This document shows positions 52,104 to 60,541 of a stretch of 64,000 bases of DNA, in pieces. Under the pieces are notes generated by a model. The model saw nothing but the letters and a program-made list of their open reading frames with translations. It was not told the origin of the DNA and searched no databases. The position numbers and the translations under genes were made by a program. Within the stretch, counting starts at the first letter, position 1. Each line of letters starts with the position of its first letter. Source of the DNA: Cyclobacteriaceae bacterium (GTDB lineage: Bacteria; Bacteroidota; Bacteroidia; Cytophagales; Cyclobacteriaceae); NCBI GenBank assembly GCA_019638355.1, contig JAHBTY010000001.1:496001-560000 (forward strand). Reading direction: 5' to 3'.

Positions 52104-54494
52104 TTACTTTATCGGGAGTAACTTGGTTTTTTGAGTCGTTACCTTTTCAATTTTATCGCGACTGAAGTAAACGGTGAAATGTTGATCGGTAGCCCAGCCT
52201 CTAAATAAGTTGCGGTAATACGGACTTGCCGGATCGCCACTTTGGCCAGGCGCATTGGTAAAGCGGGTTTTATCCCAATCGGTAACATCGGCCACTATTC
52301 TGAACGTGGCTCCGTGACTTTGATTATCGTTGTTGCTGGTAACACCGGGTGTAGAGGCCGAGCCACCGCGTGGAAGCGGCCCGCATTCCAATAGTTTACG
52401 AACCGAATCATTCACGGCATTGCTTAACGGATGTTTAATCAACACATGATGATTAGCCGGTTGCCCGTATTGCCACTTCGAATCATCAGCACCTAATTTT
52501 TTCTTTATAGCTTCAACTGCTTCCGTTAATGTAGTAAGTAAAAACTGATCGTGGTTGCCTAACTCTTTTCGATTAGTACTTAACCAAAGAATCAACTTTT
52601 TTACGGACACCGATTTTAATATCGCTCGTGCATTTTCCGGCACGATCATACCATAAGCTTTTTCCAGCATTTTCTTTTCCCAGGCTGCATAGATTGTAGC
52701 TGCTATTGAATGTTGATTCATGGTATAATCCCAATCCAACAAAAGTTTTCGTGCCTTTTCAGTTTCATCAGTTGCCGTTAAGTTTTGTAAAAAGGGCACA
52801 AGCTTGCGTGCGGGGTTACTCAGGTAATCAAACTGCAGTTGCTGCATTTCTTCAAACGAAATTTTGTTGCGCGTAGTCAGCACTTCGTTAATTCTGTTGG
52901 CACGGCTGCTATCGGCCCATTCCCAACCTACGGCATACCGATGGTTGTAATCGGCAGCTACTAAGTTTTCATTGGCTGTAACCCAATATCCTTTTAGCGG
53001 ATTGAAGGTGTTTGGCAATTCTTTTATCGGAAGAAAGCCTTCCCACTCGTAGCTGCCATCGCCCGGTACGGGTACAAGCCCATCCCAATTTTTGCGAATG
53101 GGGGCAATGCCCACCGTTTGCCAGCCGATGTTTCCCTTCTGATCGGCCCAAATCATATTCTCACCCGGGATGTGGCTGTAACTGCAGGCCTCGCGAAACT
53201 CTTCCCAAGTAGTGGCGGTATTCATTCGTAAACTCGCAAGGTAAGGAGCGCCTCCGGGTTGCATCCATGCTGCACGCACGGCATAGGCTTTATTTCGTTT
53301 TGTATCTGTAAAAGTAACGGGGCCGTGGTGGGTGTATTTATGTTCAACAAAAACCGGGTTCGCATTTTTAATTTTTATGGTATCGGCAATCACTGTCATG
53401 TTATGCCACGTGTTGTTATACCAATATTGATTTGGGTTTTGTGGATGGATGTTATACACCATCAGGTCTTCACCATCAATATTGAAAATGGTTAACCCCC
53501 ACGCACCAAAATCATTATGCCCGATGGAGATGCCCGGAATGGTTGGTTCGCCACCGCCCACTACATTCCAGCCGGGTGCGTTGAGATGAACCATGTACCG
53601 CAGCGAAGGAATAGCTACTGCGCGATGTGGATCGTTTGCCAACATAGGCGAACCGGTTTCTGATTTTGCACCACTCACAATCCAGTTGTTGCTGCCGATG
53701 GATCGCATTTCGGAATCAATCATATCCGCATAGGCTTTTTCATCGGCCAAAGCCAATTGTTTAAAATTTGTTTGATCGGGATTACTTGCTTGCGCCAGAT
53801 GTTCAGGCTTGAATGAAATTGGTTTACGAAAAGCATCGTACACTTCCAGAATATTTTCAAAGAGGCCATCGGCATCAATTTTTTTATCGAGTGTTAATCG
53901 TGGTGTGCCAGGCTCGAACGTACGCAGGTCTTTTACTTTGTCTTCGCCAAGCAACGCAACCGCACGGCCCAGCGTAAGTTCTTCCGGTAAGTTGCCCAGT
54001 AAACCCTGATGGCGCGAAATCACCAATTCAGGTGTCCATAACTCGGGTTTAATTCCCAAAAGTTTGAATTCGATGGGTAGCAGGGAAGAATCATTTTTAG
54101 TTTCGGTGATGTATGTGTTAATGCCTTCGGTAAATGCAGTGATGATCGCCTCACCATTCGGGTGATAATGATTTAATTCTTTTTTTAAATCGCCCCGATA
54201 CTTAAATAAGCGAGTACCAATATCACGCTTCAGTTCAGCTTCACCTAAAATTTCGGCCACAGTACCCGTGGCTTGTCTGCGCCAGATTTCAAATTGAAAA
54301 AGTCGATCCCTGGCTGCACAATAGCCTTGCGCAAAAAACAAGTCGTGTTCGTTTTGCGCATAGATGTGATTCACTCCGGTAGAGTCGCGCAGAATTTCAA
54401 CGGGTTGGTGCAGACCGGCTACATGAAGTGTGTTTTGATTTTGTTCAGAACACGCAAAAATGAAAAGCAAAAGCAGGTAAGGTAGATTTTTCAT
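52104..54494 (-). CDS. penicillin acylase family lipoprotein (Ntn hydrolase)
   Basis: An N-terminal-nucleophile amidase, 796 residues, exported as a lipoprotein (signal ends LLLFIFAC). The precursor would be cut into alpha and beta chains at a glycine-serine bond: the nucleophile is S268 in GSNNWIVSG, with the typical spacing from ARDRLFQFEIWRR at the alpha-chain start. Beta-chain features: ANDPHRA, PGISIGHNDFGAWGLT, and a late NDNQSHGATFR. Substrates in the family are beta-lactams, acyl-homoserine lactones or aculeacin-like lipopeptides; which one is unknown. It begins 12 bases after a Tat-exported PLP enzyme gene, so they form a pair. Confidence 0.92.
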   Translation of the reverse strand: MKNLPYLLLLFIFACSEQNQNTLHVAGLHQPVEILRDSTGVNHIYAQNEHDLFFAQGYCAARDRLFQFEIWRRQATGTVAEILGEAELKRDIGTRLFKYRGDLKKELNHYHPNGEAIITAFTEGINTYITETKNDSSLLPIEFKLLGIKPELWTPELVISRHQGLLGNLPEELTLGRAVALLGEDKVKDLRTFEPGTPRLTLDKKIDADGLFENILEVYDAFRKPISFKPEHLAQASNPDQTNFKQLALADEKAYADMIDSEMRSIGSNNWIVSGAKSETGSPMLANDPHRAVAIPSLRYMVHLNAPGWNVVGGGEPTIPGISIGHNDFGAWGLTIFNIDGEDLMVYNIHPQNPNQYWYNNTWHNMTVIADTIKIKNANPVFVEHKYTHHGPVTFTDTKRNKAYAVRAAWMQPGGAPYLASLRMNTATTWEEFREACSYSHIPGENMIWADQKGNIGWQTVGIAPIRKNWDGLVPVPGDGSYEWEGFLPIKELPNTFNPLKGYWVTANENLVAADYNHRYAVGWEWADSSRANRINEVLTTRNKISFEEMQQLQFDYLSNPARKLVPFLQNLTATDETEKARKLLLDWDYTMNQHSIAATIYAAWEKKMLEKAYGMIVPENARAILKSVSVKKLILWLSTNRKELGNHDQFLLTTLTEAVEAIKKKLGADDSKWQYGQPANHHVLIKHPLSNAVNDSVRKLLECGPLPRGGSASTPGVTSNNDNQSHGATFRIVADVTDWDKTRFTNAPGQSGDPASPYYRNLFRGWATDQHFTVYFSRDKIEKVTTQKTKLLPIK

Positions 54495-54506
54495 TAGGGT
54501 TTTGGA

Positions 54507-55796
54507 TTACGTGTTAGCAATCTTCAGCACAGCATCGATAAAGCGATCTAAATCTTTAGTGGTTGTATAAACATGTGGGGTGATGCGCACGGCATTTAGT
54601 TTTTCCCACTTTACCGAAGTAGTATGAATCTGAAACTGATTAAAAAGTTTGGCGGAGATATCCACAGCTTCCATGCCTGCAATACTAAACGTGCCCAGCG
54701 CACAGGAATATTCAGGCTTTAATGAGATGTGTAATTTAATCTTGGGATGTTTGGCAACTGCCTCGCACCAATATAACTTCAGGTAATGCAGGCGTTCTTG
54801 TTTTCGTTTACTCCCGATGGCATTATGAAAGTCAATTGCCTGACCAATGGCTTGTTCGGGCGCGAATGATCGAGTGCCCAATGCTTCAAACTTTCGGATG
54901 TCGGCACTTTGTGGTTTTTCTATGGAGAAAATAGGCCATGTTTTTTCAATCAGCGATTTGCGCATGTGCAACATGCCGGTACCAAATGGAGCGCACAGCC
55001 ATTTGTGTAAACTCGTTCCAAAATAATCGCAATCAAAATCTGAAATTTTATAATCGAGATGGGCAAAGCTATGCGCGGCATCTACAATGGTAACAATGCC
55101 GCGCTTGCGGGCTTCGGCACATAGTTTTGCTACCGGTGTAATTTGCCCGCTCCAGTTTATAATATGCGTAAGATGCCACACTTTGGTTTTGGGCGTAGTT
55201 GCGCTTAAGTAGAGATTCAACAACGTATCATCATTTTCAATAGGCAATTCAGGTGTTATCCAGTTTATCTTAATGCCCTCGCGCAGTTCGCGTTGCTTCC
55301 AGGCGTGAATCATATTAGGGTAATCGTACCGTGTCATTACAATTTCATCGCCCCGTTTCAGATCGGTACCCAATGTAACAGTACCCAGGGCTTCGGTTGT
55401 GTTCCGATTGATGGCAATGGTTTCTGCATCCACCCCGGCAAGGTCGGCCAGTTTTCTGCGCAAGGCTTCGCGCCCGGCATCGAGTATGCGCCACATATAG
55501 TAGGAGGGAGCTTCGTTGCTTAAGTGATAATAGCGATCTACCGCATCTTGCACCACTTTGGGTTGTGGACTAACACCACCATTATTTAAATTCATGATGT
55601 TGGCACTAACCGTATAAGCTTGCGCCATACGCGCCCAAAGTTCCTCATCGACCGCGGCTGCCTGTGGACTTAGTTTGTTGAGTGATACCAATGCATCGGA
55701 AATATCTTCGGCCAATGCGTGTGTGGCAATGGTGCTTAACGAAAGTGTACCGGTGGCGCCAAGTGCTTTTCGAAAGAATGATCTGCGGGTGGACAT
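54507..55796 (-). CDS. Tat-exported PLP-dependent class V aminotransferase-like protein
   Basis: A 429-residue fold-type I PLP enzyme of the class V (isopenicillin-N epimerase/cysteine desulfurase-like) family. It carries a twin-arginine signal, STRRSFFRK, then a hydrophobic stretch and ATHALAE as cleavage region, so it would be folded in the cytoplasm and exported with its cofactor. Core motifs: INRNTTEALGTVTLG, VDAAHSFAHLDYKI, and the Schiff-base lysine K265 in SLHKWLCAPFG. Periplasmic PLP enzymes are rare. It is upstream of and coupled to a penicillin acylase homologue; together they might process amino-acid-containing envelope or antibiotic-like substrates (inference). Confidence 0.9.
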   Translation of the reverse strand: MSTRRSFFRKALGATGTLSLSTIATHALAEDISDALVSLNKLSPQAAAVDEELWARMAQAYTVSANIMNLNNGGVSPQPKVVQDAVDRYYHLSNEAPSYYMWRILDAGREALRRKLADLAGVDAETIAINRNTTEALGTVTLGTDLKRGDEIVMTRYDYPNMIHAWKQRELREGIKINWITPELPIENDDTLLNLYLSATTPKTKVWHLTHIINWSGQITPVAKLCAEARKRGIVTIVDAAHSFAHLDYKISDFDCDYFGTSLHKWLCAPFGTGMLHMRKSLIEKTWPIFSIEKPQSADIRKFEALGTRSFAPEQAIGQAIDFHNAIGSKRKQERLHYLKLYWCEAVAKHPKIKLHISLKPEYSCALGTFSIAGMEAVDISAKLFNQFQIHTTSVKWEKLNAVRITPHVYTTTKDLDRFIDAVLKIANT

Positions 55797-55991
55797 AAAA
55801 GGAGTTTGACCTCAATGTAAAGGATTTTGAGATCATATTCCGGTGGTTGTAGAGAAGTGGTTTCTTACATGGACAAAAGGTTTCCTTAAGAATGTAGATT
55901 ATTGATTGGCGAGTTGTGATTTAGGATTTGAAGTTTCTACTATACAATCACAAATCAATCATCACAATTCACTAATCGCGCAAATCCTAAA

Positions 55992-57230
55992 CTACTTTAC
56001 CTGCTGCAACCTTCTCAATGCAGGCGCCTTCCAGGCGGTAATTCCCACCACACTCAATGTCATCAACCCTCCAAAAATTACAGAGGGAACTATCCCTAAA
56101 AGTTTGGCGGCCACTCCTGACTCCAACATGCCTATTTCATTCGAAGAACCAATGAACATACTGTTTACGGCAGCAACCCGCCCTTTCATATTTTCCGGTG
56201 TAAGGGTGTGAATGAGCGTGCTGCGTACTATAACGCTTACGCAATCAAACATACCGCTTAGAATAAGCAAGGCCATTGATAGCCAAAACCAGGTAGAAAG
56301 ACTAAATGCAATCATGGCTACACCAAATCCGGCCACGCAGGCTAATAAAATTTTTCCGATGTTCTTTTTAATAGGATTTCGGGTAATGTAAATGGCCATC
56401 AGTACGGCACCAATTGCTGGTGCAGATCGCAAAAATCCTAACCCGGTTTTGCCGATGTGTAAAATTTCATCTGCAAAAAATGGCAGCAAGGCAACGGCAC
56501 CACCAAATAACACGGCAAACAAATCCAACGAAATGGCGCTGAGTATAATCTGGTTACTAAATACAAATTTTAGCCCGGCTTTGATTTTTGTCCACGTGCC
56601 TTGTTCGGTAGTGATTGGTGGTAAAGGTCGGTTCGGAATGGTCAGGTAGCATAGAAAAGCAATAACAATAGACAATGTAACAGTAGAATAGGCTATTGTG
56701 ATTCCGAAGAAACCATAAATCAATCCGCCAATCATTGGGCCGCCCACCGCACCGCCTTCCCAAATGGTGCTGTTCCAGGTAATGGCATTTTGATAAAGCG
56801 ATCGATGAACCAATTGCGGCATAAACGAAAACGTTGCAGGCGATAAAAACCCCCGTGCAATTCCGCTTACAAAAATTACAGCATAAATGGCAAATACGCC
56901 ATTGGCAATAATGAATGCGCCAAGGTTTGTAGTAAAGTAAAGTAAAGTCGTTGAACAACAGGCCAGCACACTTACACAGGTAATGATGATTTTTTTGCGT
57001 TCCACAATATCGGCCAGGTGGCCTGCATATAAGGAAACCGTTATAGCCGGAATGGCTTCTGCCAGGCCAATTAACCCAAGTGAAAGTGGATCTTTCGTTA
57101 GTTCATAAATCTGCCAGCCTACAATTACGCCTTGCATTTGCATAGCGAGTGTGATAAACAAGCGTGAAGTAACGAACAACCTGAAGTCGCGGATGCGAAT
57201 GGCTGCGTAGGGGTCAGCTGCTATGCTCAT
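55992..57230 (-). CDS. MFS transporter (enterobactin-exporter-like branch)
   Basis: A 412-residue major facilitator with 12 predicted membrane segments. The loop after segment 2, AGHLADIVERKKIIITC, is the MFS GxLaDrxGRk motif, and the overall pattern (GRVAAVNSMFIGSSNEIG late in the protein) fits the MFS_3/enterobactin exporter group, usually efflux. Substrate unknown. It is the last gene of a probable minus-strand unit: aldo/keto reductase, YCII gene (frameshifted), alpha/beta hydrolase, this transporter. The gap before it is 60 bases. Confidence 0.9.
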   Translation of the reverse strand: MSIAADPYAAIRIRDFRLFVTSRLFITLAMQMQGVIVGWQIYELTKDPLSLGLIGLAEAIPAITVSLYAGHLADIVERKKIIITCVSVLACCSTTLLYFTTNLGAFIIANGVFAIYAVIFVSGIARGFLSPATFSFMPQLVHRSLYQNAITWNSTIWEGGAVGGPMIGGLIYGFFGITIAYSTVTLSIVIAFLCYLTIPNRPLPPITTEQGTWTKIKAGLKFVFSNQIILSAISLDLFAVLFGGAVALLPFFADEILHIGKTGLGFLRSAPAIGAVLMAIYITRNPIKKNIGKILLACVAGFGVAMIAFSLSTWFWLSMALLILSGMFDCVSVIVRSTLIHTLTPENMKGRVAAVNSMFIGSSNEIGMLESGVAAKLLGIVPSVIFGGLMTLSVVGITAWKAPALRRLQQVK

Positions 57231-57290
57231 GAAAGTTTTGAGATAATAAAGAAGGCATGTTTATGCTACCTAAAAAATTGTGTTGTGGTT

Positions 57291-58097
57291 TTAAATACTG
57301 CGTACAAAATCCATTACAACCTTATTAAAAGCAACGGGTTGCTCCAGATTTGTCAGGTGTCCTGAAGCTTCAATCACATTTAACTGGGCTCTATTAACTG
57401 CATCGGTCATTTTTTGAGCGACCGTGGGTGGTGTAATCTTATCTTCGCTACCTACAATTACACAAACCGGAGTTTTAACCTTTGGTAAATACGAACAGCT
57501 CTCTTTCCGATCGGCCAAAGCCTGCAGGGTTCGGCATATAACTTCGGCTGGTGTATTCAGTATGGTTTCATGAATAAATTGTACCTGCTGCTTGTGCGAT
57601 TGAAAAGATGAGGTGGCAAACAATTTTTTTAATGATTCTTCTGCATAAATTTCTAACCCATTCTTTTTAATGAAAGCAATGGTCTTCATCCGTTTATCCC
57701 TGCCCTCAGGCGTATCAGCACCGCATTGCGTATCCACAAGAAGTAAAGCAGCAAACCGTTCGGGTTGTTTTTGGATTGCGTTAAGCGCAATGTAACCACC
57801 CATTGAAAGTCCGCACACCACTGCTTTTTTGATTTTCAGCGCATCCAGAAAGGCGAGCAGATCATCACCAAACAAATCCATGCTGAAATCTTTATCGCCC
57901 GCTTGCGATTGTCCGTACCCACGTATATCATAAGCAATGCATCGGTATTTATCTTTCAACGTTTCCAGTTGGTTTGTCCACATCAACTTATTGAAAGGAA
58001 AGCCGTGAATAAATAGTAATGGCAGGGCATTGGCTGCACCGGTTTGGAGGTAGCTTATCTCAACTTCGTTTACAAGAATTCTTTTTTCAGTAGGCAT
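57291..58097 (-). CDS. alpha/beta hydrolase
   Basis: A 268-residue cytoplasmic hydrolase with the classical fold: oxyanion region LLFIHGFPFNKLMW, YDIRGYGQSQ, nucleophile elbow GLSMGG (serine near residue 97), aspartate in VGSEDKITPP and histidine in ASGHLTNLEQP. It belongs to the esterase/3-oxoadipate enol-lactonase-like group; the substrate is not evident. It starts 15 bases after the end of the frameshifted YCII gene and probably shares its transcript with the aldo/keto reductase and the MFS transporter. Confidence 0.92.
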   Translation of the reverse strand: MPTEKRILVNEVEISYLQTGAANALPLLFIHGFPFNKLMWTNQLETLKDKYRCIAYDIRGYGQSQAGDKDFSMDLFGDDLLAFLDALKIKKAVVCGLSMGGYIALNAIQKQPERFAALLLVDTQCGADTPEGRDKRMKTIAFIKKNGLEIYAEESLKKLFATSSFQSHKQQVQFIHETILNTPAEVICRTLQALADRKESCSYLPKVKTPVCVIVGSEDKITPPTVAQKMTDAVNRAQLNVIEASGHLTNLEQPVAFNKVVMDFVRSI

Positions 58098-58112
58098 GCG
58101 GCAAAATAAGCA

Positions 58113-58473
58113 TCATTTCGGTCGCTCCAGACAACCCTCATAAAAAACATTCAACTTCTGTACATCGGCTACAAAAAGTTTATTTGTCACAGCAGCATCA
58201 GCAAAAATAATTTCTTTGGCTGCGATTAATGACTTTGCAGTTACTACAATAATACCTTTATCGGCATAGCGCGCACCGGCTTTTATTATTCCATTTTCGC
58301 AGCTTCGATAAGTTAGCCGAATGTTCTTTAAACCACGGTTGCTCCTGAGGTTGTTTGGCTACATCCCACGCTGAACCGGTAGTATAGGTTACAATGTATA
58401 AACTATCCGGTTGGTTTTGGCTGTAAGCAACCCCAGGCAAACACATGCTTAAAAACACGATCAGGTATTTCAT
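58113..58473 (-). pseudogene. exported YCII-like domain protein, frameshifted
   Basis: The first frame (from 58473) encodes a signal peptide (ending LPGVAYSQ) and LYIVTYTTGSAWDVAKQ, then EQPWFKEHSANLSKLRK. It then shifts into a nonsense tail ending at 58258. In another frame the family sequence continues as NGIIKAGARYADKGIIVV, KSLIAAKEIIFADAAV and FYEGCLERPK, stopping at 58113. The break lies at an A-run (T-run on the plus strand, 58294-58297); one base less, or two more, restores a single frame of about 119-120 residues. YCII-like domains resemble ferredoxin-fold enzymes. The gene lies between aldo/keto reductase and hydrolase genes. It may be a real mutation, a sequencing error or a programmed slip. 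Confidence 0.8.
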
Positions 58474-58550
58474 GATTGAAAAGTAATTTAAAAGTTTATG
58501 TTACTAAAGTATATCTAAGAAAGACACACCTAACCGACTGGCATCAAACA

Positions 58551-59576
58551 CTAATACCGGCTGTCTTGCATTTTATTTTTTACCCCACCGTATAATACAT
58601 CCAATACACCGGGCTCATTCAAAAACCGATGCGGAAATGGTAATTCAATAGCTGAAACTTCATTGAGTTGTTGCATCACATCAACGGGTATTTCAAATGC
58701 CAGGCAACCCAATACATCATGCAGTTGAATTACTTTGGTTGCACCCACTATCGGAATTACAGATTGTCCTTTGTGTTGGCGCGTCCAGTTAATGGCTAGC
58801 TGGCCTGGTGTTACGCCCATTTGCTCAGCTAACTCAACCACTTTCTTCGCAATTACGGTAGCACGTTCGCCCAACCGAATACTTGAATCCGGCAAACGGC
58901 CTTTATCGCCTTTCAAATATTTGCCGGTAAGTACACCGCCACCCAACGGTGCCCAGGGTGTTACCGTCATTCCAAATGCTTTGGCCATCTGCAATAACTC
59001 TGGCTCCACCGTGCGTTGTATCAGGCTGTATTCAACCTGCAATCCTACAAACTGATTCCAGCCACGAAGTTGTGCCATCGTGTTGGCCTGGCTTACAACC
59101 CAGGCTGGCGTATCGCTTATACCAATGTAATGAACCATTCCGCGACTGATCAGATCTTCTAAGCCTTTCATTATTTCTTCGGTGGGCGTCCAGCTATCCC
59201 ATGCATGTACCCACAACAAATCAATATACTCGGTGTTGAGTCGCCACAAACTTTCCTTTACACTACGCATTAAGTTTTTGCGATGATTACCGGCATAATT
59301 CAAATCGCCCGATCTATCCCGTAAGGAATACTTGGTAGCCACCACAAAATGATCGCGGTCTTTGGCAATGAAGTCGCCTACAAATTTTTCGGAGGTACCT
59401 TCGGTATAACGATTGGCCGTATCGATAAAATTACCCCCGGCATTGGCGTATGCATCAAAAATTTGCTTACTGAGTTCTTTATCGCAACCCCACTTCCATT
59501 CGGTGCCAAAGCCCATGGTGCCCAGGCTTAATTCAGATACACGCAAACCCGACTGACCTAATAGCTTATAATTCAT
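58551..59576 (-). CDS. aldo/keto reductase
   Basis: A 341-residue NADPH-dependent TIM-barrel reductase. Seen: GQSGLRVSELSLGTMGFG at the start; the catalytic tetrad as D in GNFIDTANRYTEGTSEK, Y in NRY, K in VVATKYS and H in WVHAWD; and the cofactor-binding IPIVGATKVIQLHDVLG late in the barrel. It is of the YajO/Tas type that acts on sugars or aldehydes; the substrate is unknown. It is divergent from the DJ-1/PfpI gene (73 bases apart) and leads a probable operon of four genes. Confidence 0.95.
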   Translation of the reverse strand: MNYKLLGQSGLRVSELSLGTMGFGTEWKWGCDKELSKQIFDAYANAGGNFIDTANRYTEGTSEKFVGDFIAKDRDHFVVATKYSLRDRSGDLNYAGNHRKNLMRSVKESLWRLNTEYIDLLWVHAWDSWTPTEEIMKGLEDLISRGMVHYIGISDTPAWVVSQANTMAQLRGWNQFVGLQVEYSLIQRTVEPELLQMAKAFGMTVTPWAPLGGGVLTGKYLKGDKGRLPDSSIRLGERATVIAKKVVELAEQMGVTPGQLAINWTRQHKGQSVIPIVGATKVIQLHDVLGCLAFEIPVDVMQQLNEVSAIELPFPHRFLNEPGVLDVLYGGVKNKMQDSRY

Positions 59577-59649
59577 AGTAGTTACTGTTACCTTTATTCT
59601 ATTACTAAGCCAGTTTCGACTAAAAAAGTTTTAATCGCAATCTGATACT

Positions 59650-60255
59650 ATGAAAAAAATTGCTGTTGTTCTCTTTAACGAAGTTGAAGTGCTGGATTTT
59701 GCCGGGCCGTTTGAAGTATTTTCCGTTACCGGGAAGCGCAACCTGGGCGAATCGTACGAAGTTTTTACGGTGGCTGAAACAGAAACCATTATAGCCCGCA
59801 ATAACCTGGTTGTTAAACCCACTTACTTGTTTGACAATGCCCCCGCAGCCAACATTTTTTTGGTGCCTGGAGGCGGTGGCTATTATGCCGATGGGCGGCC
59901 TTTTGGTTCGCGCAGGGAAATGGACAACCCGCTCATGTTGGATTGGATTAAGCAGCAATATGCACAAGCCGAACTGGCACTATCGGTTTGCACGGGTGCA
60001 TTGATTATGGCTAAGGCCGGCTTGCTGAATGGCCTTCAAGCCACTACGCATTTTATGGCTGTTGATGCGCTGAAAAAACTATCCCCCACCACCAAAGTGC
60101 TTGCCGATCAACGTTATGTGGATAATGGTAAAGTGATTCTATCGGCTGGGGTATCAGCGGGTATGGATATGGCTTTTTATGTGGTGGCAAAGCTACAAGG
60201 GGCAGAGGTAGCCCACGAAACAGCCTGGTATATGCAATATGATTATTGGAAATAA
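59650..60255 (+). CDS. DJ-1/PfpI family protein (GlxA N-terminal-like)
   Basis: A 201-residue class I glutamine-amidotransferase-fold protein. It has the nucleophile elbow ALSVCTGALIMAKAGLLNG with C114, and EVLDFAGPFEVF with the nearby glutamate near the start. It lacks the AraC-type DNA-binding domain that follows this fold in GlxA regulators, so it is a free-standing enzyme or chaperone, possibly isonitrile hydratase- or glyoxalase-like. Monomeric function unknown. The ATG at 59650 begins the conserved MKKIAVVLFNEVEVLDF. It is followed by the promoter of tRNA-Val within a few bases. Confidence 0.9.
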   Translation: MKKIAVVLFNEVEVLDFAGPFEVFSVTGKRNLGESYEVFTVAETETIIARNNLVVKPTYLFDNAPAANIFLVPGGGGYYADGRPFGSRREMDNPLMLDWIKQQYAQAELALSVCTGALIMAKAGLLNGLQATTHFMAVDALKKLSPTTKVLADQRYVDNGKVILSAGVSAGMDMAFYVVAKLQGAEVAHETAWYMQYDYWK

Positions 60256-60258
60256 TTT

Positions 60259-60289
60259 TTTGCACAAATAGAATTCTCTTTTACCTTTG
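60259..60289 (+). promoter_or_regulatory. complete promoter for the tRNA-Val unit
   Basis: TTTG (60259-60262), exactly 19 bases, then TACCTTTG (60282-60289) followed by C: a perfect match to the Bacteroidota consensus. Transcription would start around 60296, just before the broken tRNA copy and 70 bases before tRNA-Val. Confidence 0.8.
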
Positions 60290-60304
60290 CAGTCCTTAAA
60301 AATA

Positions 60305-60345
60305 GGGAGCTTAGCTCATCCCGATAATTATCGGGAGGTTCAGAG
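60305..60345 (+). pseudogene. tRNA-Val 5' fragment interrupted by a palindrome
   Basis: GGGAGCTTAGCTCA (60305-60318) and GGTTCAGAG (60337-60345) equal the first part of the intact tRNA-Val (60366 onward), whose three D-loop bases GCT are replaced here by an 18-bp palindrome. Nothing of the anticodon or T arms follows. It sits between the promoter and the intact tRNA, so it is transcribed as leader. Confidence 0.85.
60319..60336. repeat. 18-bp palindrome, copy B
   Basis: TCCCGATAATTATCGGGA, a perfect palindrome inside the D-loop position of the broken tRNA-Val copy. It differs from copy A (24918-24935) only in the two central bases. Confidence 0.8.
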
Positions 60346-60365
60346 AAGAAACCTAATAATAGAAA

Positions 60366-60440
60366 GGGAGCTTAGCTCAGCTGGTTCAGAGCATCTGCCT
60401 TACAAGCAGAGGGTCGGGGGTTCGAACCCCTCAGCTCCCA
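60366..60440 (+). tRNA. tRNA-Val (TAC)
   Basis: Complete cloverleaf: acceptor GGGAGCT with AGCTCCC, D stem GCTC with GAGC, anticodon stem TCTGC with GCAGA and loop CTTACAA (anticodon TAC, 60401-60403), T arm GGGGG-TTCGAAC-CCCTC, discriminator A at 60440. CCA is not encoded, unlike in tRNA-His of this window. Confidence 0.97.
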
Positions 60441-60444
60441 CACT

Positions 60445-60473
60445 AAGCCTCAGAATTTTCTGAGGCTTTTTTC
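60445..60473 (+). terminator. intrinsic terminator after tRNA-Val
   Basis: AAGCCTCAGA and TCTGAGGCTT form a perfect 10-bp stem with a 4-base loop, followed by TTTT. It starts 4 bases after the tRNA. Confidence 0.85.
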
Positions 60474-60513
60474 GTTTACTTGTAGGCTTATCGTTGGTTT
60501 AATTCTTGCAACG

Positions 60514-60521
60514 TATTTTTG
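60514..60521 (+). promoter_or_regulatory. -7 box for the AsmA-like gene
   Basis: TATTTTTG followed by C matches TAnnTTTG, 20 bases before the TTG start at 60542. An earlier in-frame TTG at 60506 would precede the promoter and was rejected. Confidence 0.5.
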
Positions 60522-60541
60522 CCCAATCATTTTTTAAACTT

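Noticed and set aside
55906-55990. AATCACAAATC-like low-complexity stretch and TTAGGATTTG inverse pair before the MFS stop
   Set aside because: Short A/T-rich repetition common between genes in this phylum; the pairing is too distant to call a terminator.
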